Positions 18,142 through 26,633 are shown, counted from the first letter of the stretch. The stretch: DNA of 64,000 nt from Acutalibacter sp. 1XD8-36 (GCF_009917525.1 NZ_QZDU01000001.1:496001-560000); one strand, 5' to 3'. A program made the numbers and translations. The notes: generated by a model not told the origin, from the letters alone.

Positions 18142-18912
18142 CTATACCGTCCTGAACGGCGCACTCTCCGCTTTGCTAACTATAAAGCCGGTATCCGGCA
18201 CACGCTTTTTAAGGTACGCCGCCAGGTACTCTGCAAAGACCCGCTCGGTCTCATAATGCCCGGCTACAACACAGGTAAGCCCGGTTTTTCTGGCCTCTAG
18301 GGCAACGTGGTGCTTCATCTCCCCGGTAATGTAGGCGTCGCCCCCGCGCATGGCGGCATGTGATGGGTAGTCATCCCCACCCGCGCCGCTGCACATGAAG
18401 ACACGCTTCACCATGCCATCCCCGGGAATGAGCTGCACCGCACCCACAGAGAGCCGTCCCTTCACATGCAGGGCAAATTCCTCTGGGGCCATGGGCTGCT
18501 CCAGCTCGCCGGAGTACAGCACGCAGTCCTCCCCAAATACCTCCTCGGGCCGGATGTTCCTAAGCCCCAGCCTGTTTGCCAGGGCCGCGTTCACCCCGCA
18601 TACCGGTGAGAGGTCCAGGTTGGTGTGGCAGCAGAGGGCCGCTATGCCGTTCTTTGCCAGCAGGTAGGCCGGGTCCTGGCTGCTCATGGACCTTATGGGG
18701 TCAAATATCACCGGGTGGTGGCTGATTATCAGGTTGGCATTCATGCCCGCCGCTTCGTCAATAACCTCCCAGGTGATGTCAAGGCATAGCAGCGCCCGGG
18801 TGACCACAGTGGCCCTGTCGCCCACCAGCAGGCCGGAGTTGTCAAAGGCCAGCTGGCTGTCAAAGGGCGCCGCGCAGTTTATAATATCGTATATATCGCA
18901 AATTCTAGCCAT
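18142..18912 (-). CDS. Nif3-like dinuclear metal-centre protein (YqfO family)
   Basis: 256 residues, the short form without the central PII-like insert. Metal ligands are in ISHHPVIFDP (about 63-72), HTNLD and the C-terminal VAGHYETER. Members form hexameric toroids with a two-metal site. The proposed role is GTP cyclohydrolase-like or cofactor-related, but the true function is not settled. Its start overlaps the end of trmK by eight bases, the usual trmK-nif3 arrangement in Firmicutes. Confidence 0.92.
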   Translation of the reverse strand: MARICDIYDIINCAAPFDSQLAFDNSGLLVGDRATVVTRALLCLDITWEVIDEAAGMNANLIISHHPVIFDPIRSMSSQDPAYLLAKNGIAALCCHTNLDLSPVCGVNAALANRLGLRNIRPEEVFGEDCVLYSGELEQPMAPEEFALHVKGRLSVGAVQLIPGDGMVKRVFMCSGAGGDDYPSHAAMRGGDAYITGEMKHHVALEARKTGLTCVVAGHYETERVFAEYLAAYLKKRVPDTGFIVSKAESAPFRTV

Positions 18913-19615
18913 GTGCTTCTCCTTGTCTAAGGTATTCCCTCTCTATCCCCTCGATTATCCCCCGAAGTCTCCCGGCCTCATCCCGAAGGCCGTTATGCTC
19001 AGCGCCAAGCAGTGAATTTCCAAGGCCTCGCAGGACTTTGCCTGCATACGCTGATACCTCCGCCGTGCCCGGCTTTAGTCTGCCCATATAGGGGTAAATG
19101 CTGTCCATATCCCCAAGCGCCCCCCTATACTCCACCGAAAACGCCGAATACACCTTGCCGCTCTCCTGGGCCGCCAGCTCCTCAATTATAGCAAAACCCA
19201 TCTGCCACAGGCCTGCGCGCAGCTTGTCCACGGCGCTCATCGGCTGCAAAACCAGGCGCTTGCCCGGGCCCTTCAGCCAGGCGGCGCTGCTGATTATATG
19301 CAGGATAAGCTCGCCGCCCATCCCGGCTATAACTATGTCCTCCGCGTCCTCCGGGCCGATACCGCAAAGGCCGTCGCCCAGTACCAGCCGCAGCCTGTCC
19401 CCCACGCCGTAAATCTCGCCATGCCTTCTGGCAGCGTCCAGGGGGCCGGGATTTATATCGCTGGCTATGGCCTTTTGCACCGCGCCGGTTTTTATAAGCC
19501 AGATGGGGAGGTAGCCGTGGTCCGTGCCGATATCCGCCACTGTCCTCCCGGGGCGCAGGAGCCTGGCGCATAGTGCAAGCCTTGGGCCAAGGGAGAATAT
19601 TTCCCTATTTGTCAT
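18905..19615 (-). CDS. trmK: tRNA (adenine22-N1)-methyltransferase TrmK
   Basis: 236 residues. A Rossmann SAM-dependent methyltransferase with motif I VADIGTDHGYLPIWL (about 25-39), SDINPGPLDAARRH and the catalytic-loop motif VIAGMGGELI (about 95). C-terminal coiled coil as in B. subtilis TrmK. It methylates A22 in the D-loop of tRNA-Ser and tRNA-Tyr types. Two tRNA-Ser genes are present in this window. Operon with nif3 downstream. Confidence 0.93.
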   Translation of the reverse strand: MTNREIFSLGPRLALCARLLRPGRTVADIGTDHGYLPIWLIKTGAVQKAIASDINPGPLDAARRHGEIYGVGDRLRLVLGDGLCGIGPEDAEDIVIAGMGGELILHIISSAAWLKGPGKRLVLQPMSAVDKLRAGLWQMGFAIIEELAAQESGKVYSAFSVEYRGALGDMDSIYPYMGRLKPGTAEVSAYAGKVLRGLGNSLLGAEHNGLRDEAGRLRGIIEGIEREYLRQGEAHG

Positions 19616-19693
19616 ATGCTCTCCAATAAACGAAGCCGCCGCCCAGCTAAAGGTCTCCCCTCGCCGCGCGGCTCACTTTCGTAGGTTACGGGC

Positions 19694-19894
19694 TTACTTG
19701 CTCAGGTGGGCGTTTATCTTGCTCACAAGCTCCTCAGCGTCTACGCCGTGGACGGCGCAGGCCTGCTCCAGGGTCTCCCCGCGTGCGGAAGGACAGCCCA
19801 GGCAGTGCATCCCCATCTCAAGGAAGAAGGGGGCCGTGGTCTCGTCAAGGTCTAAAATCTCTCCGATGATAGTGTCTTTGGTTATAGATGCCAT
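19694..19894 (-). CDS. DUF1858-domain small protein
   Basis: 66 residues from ATG 19894, with GGAGG nine bases upstream. An ATG six bases earlier sits too close to that site. Sequence features are ITKDTIIGEILDLDETTAPFFLEMGMHCLGCPSARGETLEQAC, quoted here only by its parts: the hallmark is the CLGCP motif around residue 30, followed by a helical C-terminus ending KINAHLSK. The DUF1858 fold often carries a disulfide or metal-binding CxxC and is found alone or fused to redox proteins. Own promoter, between sigF and trmK. Confidence 0.85.
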   Translation of the reverse strand: MASITKDTIIGEILDLDETTAPFFLEMGMHCLGCPSARGETLEQACAVHGVDAEELVSKINAHLSK

Positions 19895-19940
19895 TTTCAT
19901 TTTCCTCCATATTCCGGCCGGTTCAGCCTTTCTCTTAGTT

Positions 19941-19969
19941 ATTATACTATTTCCTGACGGAATATGCAA
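19941..19969 (-). promoter_or_regulatory. promoter for the DUF1858 gene
   Basis: Minus strand: -35 TTGCAT, 17-bp spacer, -10 TATAAT, about 45 bp before the ATG. Confidence 0.7.
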
Positions 19970-20007
19970 GACCTAAAAAGGGAAAATATACTAAATTAGT
20001 CTAGTTT

Positions 20008-20664
20008 TTATCCTTCACCGAACTCCCGCCGCATATACTCCAGCAGCTTCTTCTCCCGGCGGCTCACCTGCACCTGTGTCATCCCCAGCTCCTGGGCTGT
20101 CTTCGCCTGGGTCATACCCCTAAAGTACCGGCACCTTATGAGCTCCCTGTCACGCCCCTCCATGCCTTCGATTATTGCATAGAGCGTCAGCCGCTCGGCC
20201 GTCTGCTCCTCGGGCGCCTCCACAGGTATCTCCAGCTGCTCCCCTTCCTCCCCGCCTGTCAGGGACAGGGGCCTGCGCAGCGCCCCCAGCGCCAGCGCTG
20301 CCCGCTGCGGGGTCACGTCCAGCTCCCGGGCTATCTCGCCAACCGTAGGTGCACGCCCCAGCTCGTCGTCCAGCCGGTCCGAGACTCTTTGCGCCTGCTG
20401 AGCCAGTTCTCTAAGGCCCCTTGACACCCGCATTGCACCGCCGTCGCGAAAGAGCCGCCGTATCTCCCCCAGTATCACCGGCACGGCATAGGTTGAGAAG
20501 CGCAGGCCCCGGCCCGGGTCGAAGTTTCCCGCAGCCTTCACAAGCCCCAGGCACCCGGCCTGCACCATGTCCTCATAGTCTATCCCCCGGCCCATGAAGC
20601 GCCTGGCACACAGGTGCACAAGCCCCATGTTCTCGGTTACCAGGGGGTTATCCTCCTTCAGCAT
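20008..20664 (-). CDS. sigF: forespore RNA polymerase sigma-F
   Basis: 218 residues. Sigma region 2 has ENMGLVHLCARRFMGRGIDYEDMVQAGCLGL and GRGLRFSTYAVPVILGEIRR (read as separate blocks near residues 12-70). Region 3 is about 100-140, and region 4 has MTQAKTAQELGMTQVQVSRREKKLLEYMR. SigF is the first compartment-specific sigma factor in the forespore and is held inactive by SpoIIAB. It is slightly shorter than the roughly 250-residue Bacillus protein, mainly at the N-terminus. It overlaps spoIIAB by seven bases. Identity as SigF rather than SigG rests on the operon. Confidence 0.93.
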   Translation of the reverse strand: MLKEDNPLVTENMGLVHLCARRFMGRGIDYEDMVQAGCLGLVKAAGNFDPGRGLRFSTYAVPVILGEIRRLFRDGGAMRVSRGLRELAQQAQRVSDRLDDELGRAPTVGEIARELDVTPQRAALALGALRRPLSLTGGEEGEQLEIPVEAPEEQTAERLTLYAIIEGMEGRDRELIRCRYFRGMTQAKTAQELGMTQVQVSRREKKLLEYMRREFGEG

Positions 20665-21089
20665 CTGGGTGTAAAGTGCTTTGTCAGGGTCACGCTGGTG
20701 CCCCTGCCCACGGTTGAGCTCACCCGCACGCTGTCGCAGAAGCTCTGCATTACAGCAAAGCCAAGCCCCGCACGCTCCTCGCCGCCGGTGGTGAAAAGGG
20801 GCTCCATGGCCTGCTTCACGTCCGGGATACCGCAGCCCTTATCACGCACACGTACCTGGGCCCGCCCGTCCTCGAATATCTTAACGCTTATGTACACAGT
20901 CCCCAGCTTGTCCTTATAGCCGTGGACTATGGCGTTGGTGACGGCCTCGGATACCGCCGTGCGTATGTCAGATAAGTCAGCCACCGTCGGGTCCAGCTGA
21001 GCTAGAAATGCCGCCACCGCCGCCCGGGCGTAGCCCTCGTTTACAGAGTTTGAGCTAAAGCTTATCTGTGTCTGGTTTACCGGCTTCAT
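20658..21089 (-). CDS. spoIIAB: anti-sigma-F factor and serine kinase SpoIIAB
   Basis: 143 residues, GHKL ATPase fold. N-box EAVTNAIVHGY (about 46-56), G1 box DKGCGIPD and G2 EERAGLGFAVM are all present. It binds SigF, and it also phosphorylates a serine in SpoIIAA, which controls the partner switch at the start of forespore gene expression. Starts in the ATGA overlap with the spoIIAA stop. Second gene of the operon. Confidence 0.95.
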   Translation of the reverse strand: MKPVNQTQISFSSNSVNEGYARAAVAAFLAQLDPTVADLSDIRTAVSEAVTNAIVHGYKDKLGTVYISVKIFEDGRAQVRVRDKGCGIPDVKQAMEPLFTTGGEERAGLGFAVMQSFCDSVRVSSTVGRGTSVTLTKHFTPRC

Positions 21090-21406
21090 CAGCTCGCCCT
21101 CCTCTCTATGGCGGCAACGCTGGCTATGCCGGAAAGCTCAACCATTTTATTCAGATTCTGCGACAGGCCGCAGAGGACTACCCTCCCCCGCCAGAAGCCG
21201 CACATGCGCACCCGGCCCAGTATCAGCCCCACTCCTGAACTGTCCATAAAGGGCACGTTGGTAAAGTCCAGGCGCAGGCAGTAGGGCTTCAGCTTCTGGG
21301 CGGTGTCATCTATGGCCTCCCGCATTTCCCGGGCGCTGTGATGGTCTATTTCGCCGGAGAGCTTAGCGGTCATCACGCCCTCCTTATAGCTTATCTGAAC
21401 ATTCAT
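21089..21406 (-). CDS. spoIIAA: anti-sigma-F factor antagonist SpoIIAA
   Basis: 105 residues, STAS domain. The conserved loop DFTNVPFMDSSGVGLILGR carries the SpoIIAB-phosphorylated serine (Ser56 or Ser57). Unphosphorylated SpoIIAA frees SigF by binding SpoIIAB. AAGGAAG precedes the ATG by seven bases. First gene of the spoIIAA-spoIIAB-sigF operon. No clear sigma-H promoter was recognised upstream, though a TGTAGAAT box lies beyond the hairpin. Confidence 0.94.
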   Translation of the reverse strand: MNVQISYKEGVMTAKLSGEIDHHSAREMREAIDDTAQKLKPYCLRLDFTNVPFMDSSGVGLILGRVRMCGFWRGRVVLCGLSQNLNKMVELSGIASVAAIERRAS

Positions 21407-21459
21407 ATTTATACTTCCTTTCTCTCAAAAGCTTGGCCTGTTTCACCCGCTTATATGCC

Positions 21460-21498
21460 AAAAGCCCCTGGGAAAAGCGGGTTTTCCCAGGGGCTTTT
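21460..21498 (-). terminator. 17-bp perfect hairpin between folC and spoIIAA
   Basis: Arms AAAAGCCCCTGGGAAAA and TTTTCCCAGGGGCTTTT, loop of five. The T-run is built into the arm, so it is probably the folC terminator. It sits downstream of a TGTAGAAT extended -10-like box, so it could instead be a leader hairpin of the spoIIA transcript. Confidence 0.7.
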
Positions 21499-21544
21499 CA
21501 AGCATATTCTACACGGAGCGCACCGCGCTTTTTGTTAAAGCCTG

Positions 21545-22831
21545 TCACCTATCGGTAAATTTTTCCAGCAGCAGAGGCCTCAGCTCCCCTGCCATATAGA
21601 ACGAACCGCAGGCTATCAGCGCACCGTCCTCTCCAATGTCCTCCAGGGCCATGTCCAGGGCCTCAGGGAAGCTTTCCGCCGGCACAGCCTCCGGGCAGAA
21701 GCGCGAGGCTATGCCGGCTAAATCCCCGGCGCTGAGAGAGCGTGGGTTGTCGGGCCTCACGGTAATAATTTTGCTGAACATTGGGCCCACCGTCTCAAGG
21801 GCGGCAGCGCTGTCCTTGTCGGACATCATGCCGATTATGGCGACTTTCCGGCCCGGCACATAGCGCTCAAGTGCGTCCTTCAGCACCAGGGCACAGCCGG
21901 GGTTATGCCCGCCGTCCAGCAGGCATAGAGGCTTGCGCGACAGCACCTCCATCCGTGCGGGGATAAATGCCTTCCTAAACCCCTCTGCCAGTTTCTCGTC
22001 GGAGATATCAAAGCCGCGCCCGCGCAGTATCTTTATAAGCTCCAGGGCCACGGCAGCGTTCTTCACCTGGTGCCCGCCCAAGAACGGCGTGTGCAGCTTT
22101 AGACCCTCCGCCTCAAAGCCGGTGCCGTCTATATCCTCTGAGCATACGGTTACCCGGTCCATGTCAGGTATATGGAGCTCAGCGCCGCGCCCGGTGCAGA
22201 CCCCCTGTATCACGTCCCACACCTCCGGCTGCTGCTCTGGGTAGAGCACCACGTGCCCCCCCTGCTTTATGATACCGGACTTCTCCAGGGCTATCTGCTC
22301 CACCGTGTCCCCGAGCCAGGCGGTATGGTCCAGGGAGATTGACATGACCGCCGCCGCCTCGGGGGGGGGGATGACGTTGGTGGCGTCGTGCAGCCCTCCC
22401 ATCCCAACTTCAAGAACAGCTATATCGCAGCCCTTCAGGGCAAACCAGTGCAGGGCTATCGCAGTCACCAACTCAAACTCGGAGACGACTATATCCCGGG
22501 CATCCAGGCGCTCAACGGCGGGCCAGATTTCCTCAACCTCCCCTATGAGCTCCTCTTCAGTTATCATCTCCCCGTCTATCTGAAAGCGCTCCCTAAAGTT
22601 CAGCACATATGGTGAGATATTAAGGCCCGTCCTATAGCCGCTCTCCCTCAGGACGCTTGAGACCAGGGTGCATACTGAGCCCTTGCCGTTGGTGCCGCAG
22701 ACGTGCACGAATTTCACCTTCTCATGGGGGCTGCCAAGCTCCTCCATCAGCGCGCGCATACGCTCGAGCCCTGGCTTCATGCCGAAAAGCAGCCTTGAGT
22801 CTATCTTTTCTACCGCTTGCTGATATGTCAT
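21545..22831 (-). CDS. folC: bifunctional folylpolyglutamate / dihydrofolate synthase
   Basis: 428 residues. Mur-ligase fold: P-loop VHVCGTNGKGSVCTLVSSVL (about 43-62), omega loop LNISPYVLNFRERFQI, EVGMGGLHDATNVI (normally GGRLDATN), the SLDHTAWLGDTVEQIALEKSGI region, and DGGHNPG near residue 310. The enzyme adds glutamates to folates and, in many bacteria, makes dihydrofolate from dihydropteroate. Within the coding sequence, three proline codons form a 10-C tract. No other folate gene is adjacent. Confidence 0.94.
   Translation of the reverse strand: MTYQQAVEKIDSRLLFGMKPGLERMRALMEELGSPHEKVKFVHVCGTNGKGSVCTLVSSVLRESGYRTGLNISPYVLNFRERFQIDGEMITEEELIGEVEEIWPAVERLDARDIVVSEFELVTAIALHWFALKGCDIAVLEVGMGGLHDATNVIPPPEAAAVMSISLDHTAWLGDTVEQIALEKSGIIKQGGHVVLYPEQQPEVWDVIQGVCTGRGAELHIPDMDRVTVCSEDIDGTGFEAEGLKLHTPFLGGHQVKNAAVALELIKILRGRGFDISDEKLAEGFRKAFIPARMEVLSRKPLCLLDGGHNPGCALVLKDALERYVPGRKVAIIGMMSDKDSAAALETVGPMFSKIITVRPDNPRSLSAGDLAGIASRFCPEAVPAESFPEALDMALEDIGEDGALIACGSFYMAGELRPLLLEKFTDR
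22361..22370 (-). repeat. C10 homopolymer inside folC
   Basis: Ten consecutive G on the + strand, read as the end of an Ile codon plus three Pro codons in folC. The frame is intact as given. Runs of this length are slippage-prone. Confidence 0.95.
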
Positions 22832-22873
22832 AGGTAATCCCTCGTTTCTCCTTTAAGATAAAGTACCATATGT

Positions 22874-22903
22874 AGTATAGCACCGGTGAACGTGCCTAGT
22901 CAA
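22874..22903 (-). promoter_or_regulatory. promoter for folC
   Basis: Minus strand: -35 TTGACT, 18-bp spacer, -10 TATACT, about 45 bp before the ATG. Confidence 0.65.
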
Positions 22904-22983
22904 GCTACGTAGCAACGATTGGCGGCTTGCTGAACATACTCTCTCTTTGGCGAAAATTTCTTGCCAGTATCACAAAGTTTTCC

Positions 22984-23012
22984 TTGTCAAAACACCCTTG
23001 AACGAATATAAT
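22984..23012 (+). promoter_or_regulatory. promoter for the FapA gene
   Basis: -35 TTGTCA, 17-bp spacer, -10 TATAAT, about 50 bp before the ATG. Confidence 0.75.
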
Positions 23013-23062
23013 ATAGATAGCACATTATCTTGAAACTTTTTTTCAGAAAGCGAGGCACTTCT

Positions 23063-24892
23063 ATGGCTGCCCCCATTTCTTTCCTTTCAAAGCTTTTTGG
23101 CTCAAAGCTGTTCAAAATCCGGCGCAGGAAAAAATCTCCGGAGAAAAATCTGTCAAATCCCCGCCCAAGACCCGGCCACGGCGACAGGCCCCTGAAGCTT
23201 GCTGAGGAACAGCGCCCGGCAAAGGAGGCCCCTAAGCCCGAGCCTGTGGACCCCTATCTGCTCAGCCTGCCGGTGGACCACGTTATCTTCGAGCTCTGGC
23301 GGGTCTGCCGGGACCAGGGCGGCTGGCTCCCCCGGCCCGAGCTGAGCTTTAAGACGGCGGAGCCCCAGGTTTTCGACCCAAAGACCTCTATGACCGAGCT
23401 TACAAAGCTGCTGATGGCTGTCTCATCCTCTGCGGCTTCAAGGCTCTCGGCTATGACTCCCCCTGTCCTGCCGGCCCCAACCGCCCCTATAGCAGATACT
23501 GAGCAGGGTATGACCGAAGGACCCCAGGACCAGGAGCCTCCCCCGCCCCCGGACCTGGACGCCCAGGCGATGGTCTTTGTCGCCGGGGACAAGCTCAGCG
23601 CCTGGCTGCTGGCCTACCCGCCCTCAGGCAACGGCGAGGGTGTCACAAAGGGAATAATCATGAACGCCCTGGGAGCCGCCGGAGTTGCATTTGGCGTGGA
23701 TATGGAGGTTGTTGAGGGCATACCGGCTATGGAGGCCCCCTATTTCCGTATGCACCTAGTGGCCCGGGGCAAGGCCGCCGTGCCCGGCAAGGATGGGGCG
23801 GTCATTGACCTGTATCCCCGGGAGACCCGCAAGGAGCTGCCTGTTGACGATATGAACCGGGTGGACTTTACCGCCATGGGCACCACGCAGAACGTGGAGA
23901 AGGGCGCGGCTATCTGCCATATAAGCCCGCCCACGCCGGGGGTTGCCGGGCGCACGGTCACCGACAAGGAGCTGCCCACCAGGGACGGCATACCCGCCGT
24001 GGCGCCTATGGGCAGGAATACGGCGCTGAACGAGGACGGCACCTCCCTTATCGCCACAAGAGACGGCGGGCTGGAGTTCTCAGGCAGGGCCTTTCAGGTG
24101 AATCCCCTGTTGGAAATTGCCGGGAACGTGGACTACTCCTCGGGCAGCGTGAACTTCCTGGGTGATGTGCATATTGCCGGCGACGTCTGCAGCGGCTTTA
24201 CCGTGCGGGCCATGGGCAATATTAAAGTGGACGGCGTTGTGGAATCCAGCACTATTGAGGCCGGAGGCGACCTTATACTTGCAAAGGGCGTGCAGGGGAA
24301 TAACCAGGCGGTCATACGCGCCCATAGGGATATTTTTGCAAAGTACCTTGAGAACTGTATTGTGCACGCCAAGGAGAATCTGCACTCGGAGTGCATAATC
24401 AGCTGTGAGGTCTACAGTGACGCCGGTGTGTACGTGCAGAGCGGGCGGGGCGCCATTATCGGCGGCAGGGTCTGGGCCGGAAGGGAAGTCGACGCCAATA
24501 TAGTGGGCTCAAAGACCGAGGTGCGCACCACTGTTGTACTCGGCGGTCTGCCCTGCGAGAGCTATGAGAAGGACCTGCTCACCCAGGAGATTGAGGAGAT
24601 GGAGAAGCGCCTGGAGGAGACCGAGCGCCAGCCCTCCAGCCCCACAAAGCTCAGCCGCATGTCGAAAATGCGTATGCAGATATCGGTAAACCGGCTGAAG
24701 CTGAACCAGCACCAGAAGAGCCTGGATGAGCTTCAGGACGGTCTTGAGCACCGTCCCGCCGGGAGGCTCACCTTCCGGGTGGCCCATCCCGGCACCCTTG
24801 TGGAGATAGGCTCCTCCCAGCTGAAGCTTGAGAACGAGACCCGGCACAGTATCGCCACGCTCATTGACGGAGAGGTAAAGCTGATAACTTAA
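23063..24892 (+). CDS. FapA-family (DUF342) beta-helix protein
   Basis: 609 residues from ATG 23063, chosen over an in-frame TTG 33 bases earlier because GCGAGG precedes it. The N-terminus (about 1-170) is basic then proline-rich and probably disordered. The middle is the FapA N-domain (GKAAVPGKDGAVIDLYPRE, MGTTQNVEKGAAICHISPPTPG). A right-handed beta-helix of short hydrophobic repeats (VDYSSGSVNFLGDVHIAGDV, MGNIKVDGVVESSTIEAGGD) follows. Last comes a coiled coil (about 510-560). Despite the name 'flagellar assembly protein A', such proteins occur in non-flagellated Clostridia. No flagellar gene is visible here. Monocistronic. Confidence 0.9.
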   Translation: MAAPISFLSKLFGSKLFKIRRRKKSPEKNLSNPRPRPGHGDRPLKLAEEQRPAKEAPKPEPVDPYLLSLPVDHVIFELWRVCRDQGGWLPRPELSFKTAEPQVFDPKTSMTELTKLLMAVSSSAASRLSAMTPPVLPAPTAPIADTEQGMTEGPQDQEPPPPPDLDAQAMVFVAGDKLSAWLLAYPPSGNGEGVTKGIIMNALGAAGVAFGVDMEVVEGIPAMEAPYFRMHLVARGKAAVPGKDGAVIDLYPRETRKELPVDDMNRVDFTAMGTTQNVEKGAAICHISPPTPGVAGRTVTDKELPTRDGIPAVAPMGRNTALNEDGTSLIATRDGGLEFSGRAFQVNPLLEIAGNVDYSSGSVNFLGDVHIAGDVCSGFTVRAMGNIKVDGVVESSTIEAGGDLILAKGVQGNNQAVIRAHRDIFAKYLENCIVHAKENLHSECIISCEVYSDAGVYVQSGRGAIIGGRVWAGREVDANIVGSKTEVRTTVVLGGLPCESYEKDLLTQEIEEMEKRLEETERQPSSPTKLSRMSKMRMQISVNRLKLNQHQKSLDELQDGLEHRPAGRLTFRVAHPGTLVEIGSSQLKLENETRHSIATLIDGEVKLIT

Positions 24893-24905
24893 TATGAAAA
24901 CATAA

Positions 24906-24931
24906 AAAGGGACGCCCTCAGGCGTCCCTTT
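24906..24931. terminator. terminator shared by fapA-like gene and the TtcA-like gene
   Basis: Hairpin AAAGGGACGCC-ctca-GGCGTCCCTTT. It overlaps the stop codon of the convergent gene and is followed by T-rich sequence. Confidence 0.75.
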
Positions 24932-25766
24932 ACTTTTCGCTGTAGCTTTCCAGAAAGCTGTGCTCCTCCCCGCCCAGCTTATAGCCCGGGAAGGTGTCCA
25001 GGCAGACGGAGTGTATGCTGTTGAAAATACGCTTCTCTATGTCCGGGTCCTGCTGCCTGAGCCGCGCCAAAAGCCCCTTTATCTCCTGCCGCTTGGACTC
25101 CCCTATGCCGCTTGCGGTGTTCTCAGTAAAGCGGCAGGCACACTGTATAAACTCCAGATTATTATAGCGCTTCCAGGCCAATATATCCTCTTCGCGGATA
25201 CAGTACATGGGGCGTATCAGCTCCATGCCGGGAAAATTTTTGCTGTGCAGCTTTGGCATCATAGCCTGGAGCTGCCCTCCGTAGAACATGCCCAGCAGCG
25301 TTGTCTCCACCACGTCATTAAAGTGGTGCCCAAGGGCTATCTTATTGCAGCCCATGTCCTGGGCATAACGGTACAGATAACCCCGGCGCATTCGGGCACA
25401 GAGATAACAGGGGTTTTTCTCAGTTTTATTGGCCACATCAAAGATGTCCGTCTCAAATATAACCGCCGGAATATGCAGAAGCTCCGCGTTCTCCTCCATT
25501 CTCTGGCGGTTAGGCCGGTTATAGCCCGGGTCCATCACAATGAATTTCAGCTGGAAGGGCACATCGCTGACACGTACCAAAAGCTGCATGAGCTTTGCCA
25601 GCAGCATGGAATCCTTGCCGCCGGATATGCACACGGCTATCCTGTCTCCGCTCTCTATAAGCCGGTAGCGTTTTAAAGCCGCAATGAATGGCCCCCACAG
25701 CTCCCGGCGGTATTTTTTTACAATGCTCCGCTCGGCCTTTTCAAAGGGCTCCAAGTCCCGCTTCAC
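24930..25766 (-). CDS. TtcA/TilS-type PP-loop tRNA-modifying ATPase
   Basis: 278 residues. The PP-loop ISGGKDSML (about 47-55) activates a tRNA base as an adenylate. A CxxC pair (Cys120/Cys123 in NPCYLCARMRRGYLY) and a third cysteine near ECACRF-type position 205-210 match the [4Fe-4S]-binding arrangement of TtcA, which thiolates C32 of tRNA. GHHFNDVVETTLL is the second family motif. TtcA is the closest named enzyme, and other sulfurtransferases of the group are possible. The start overlaps the end of the pyridoxamine kinase gene by four bases (ATGA). Confidence 0.85.
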   Translation of the reverse strand: MKRDLEPFEKAERSIVKKYRRELWGPFIAALKRYRLIESGDRIAVCISGGKDSMLLAKLMQLLVRVSDVPFQLKFIVMDPGYNRPNRQRMEENAELLHIPAVIFETDIFDVANKTEKNPCYLCARMRRGYLYRYAQDMGCNKIALGHHFNDVVETTLLGMFYGGQLQAMMPKLHSKNFPGMELIRPMYCIREEDILAWKRYNNLEFIQCACRFTENTASGIGESKRQEIKGLLARLRQQDPDIEKRIFNSIHSVCLDTFPGYKLGGEEHSFLESYSEK

Positions 25767-26596
25767 AGGCCCAGCATCCGTATATAGTCCGGCAGTCCCT
25801 GCTCGAACTTCACCCCGTACCAGTGCCCGGAGTCCCCCTGGGTGCCCTCGATACAGAGCACCGTGTAGTCTGCGGCTATCTTCGCCGAGTCGATAAGGGG
25901 CCTGCCGCCCATCATGGCACCTACAAAGGCCGAGGCGAATATGTCCCCGGTGCCGTGGCAGCCCTTGGCTATTTTCCTGTGCTCGTAGTAGGAGCGCACG
26001 CCCTTCTCGTCCACCAGCACCCCAGTGGACCCGGGGGCAAAGCTCACTCCTGTGAGTATAACGGTAGAGGCACCTGCGCTCTCAAGGCTTTCGAGGAGGC
26101 CGTCAATATATGCCCTGTCATAGGATTCCCGGTACTCTGTGCCGGTGAGCATACAGGCCTCTGTGATGTTGGGCAGGATTATATCAGCCGAGAACACAAG
26201 GCTCTTCATGGCCTCCACAAAGTCCTGGTCGAAGCCCACATAGAGCCTGCCGTTATCAGCCATTGCAGGGTCTACTATGCTCACGCCGCCCTCTGAGGCC
26301 AGCCGCTTTGTTATATCCTTCACATACGCTATCTGCCGGGCGCTGCCAAGGTAGCCGGAGTATACGGCGTCGAATTTAATGCCCTCGCTCTCCCAATGGT
26401 CCGCTATGCCGGGGATATCGTCGGTGAGGTCGCGGAAGGTATAGCCCTTGAAGCCGCCGGTATGGGTGGACAGCACCGCCGAGGGCAAAATGCAGGTCTC
26501 CAGCCCTGAGGCCGACAGAATGGGCAGGGCCACTGTCAGGGAGCACTGGCCCACGCATGAGATATCCTGTATAGTCAGTATTCTTTTATATGACAT
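25763..26596 (-). CDS. pyridoxamine / pyridoxal kinase (PdxY-like, ribokinase fold)
   Basis: 277 residues from ATG 26596, with AAGGAGA eight bases upstream. The frame extends upstream without support. It phosphorylates pyridoxamine/pyridoxal for PLP salvage. Visible features: MSYKRILTIQDISCVGQCSL at the N-terminus, TVALPILSASGLETCILPSAVLSTHTG, the substrate and Mg site region LPNITEACMLTG, and the GCHGTGDIFASAFVGAMM anion hole with catalytic Asp. Followed by the TtcA-like gene as a two-gene operon. Confidence 0.92.
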   Translation of the reverse strand: MSYKRILTIQDISCVGQCSLTVALPILSASGLETCILPSAVLSTHTGGFKGYTFRDLTDDIPGIADHWESEGIKFDAVYSGYLGSARQIAYVKDITKRLASEGGVSIVDPAMADNGRLYVGFDQDFVEAMKSLVFSADIILPNITEACMLTGTEYRESYDRAYIDGLLESLESAGASTVILTGVSFAPGSTGVLVDEKGVRSYYEHRKIAKGCHGTGDIFASAFVGAMMGGRPLIDSAKIAADYTVLCIEGTQGDSGHWYGVKFEQGLPDYIRMLGL

Positions 26597-26633
26597 AGGT
26601 TTCTCCTTTTCTCTAATAAAGGGTATGTGGGCA

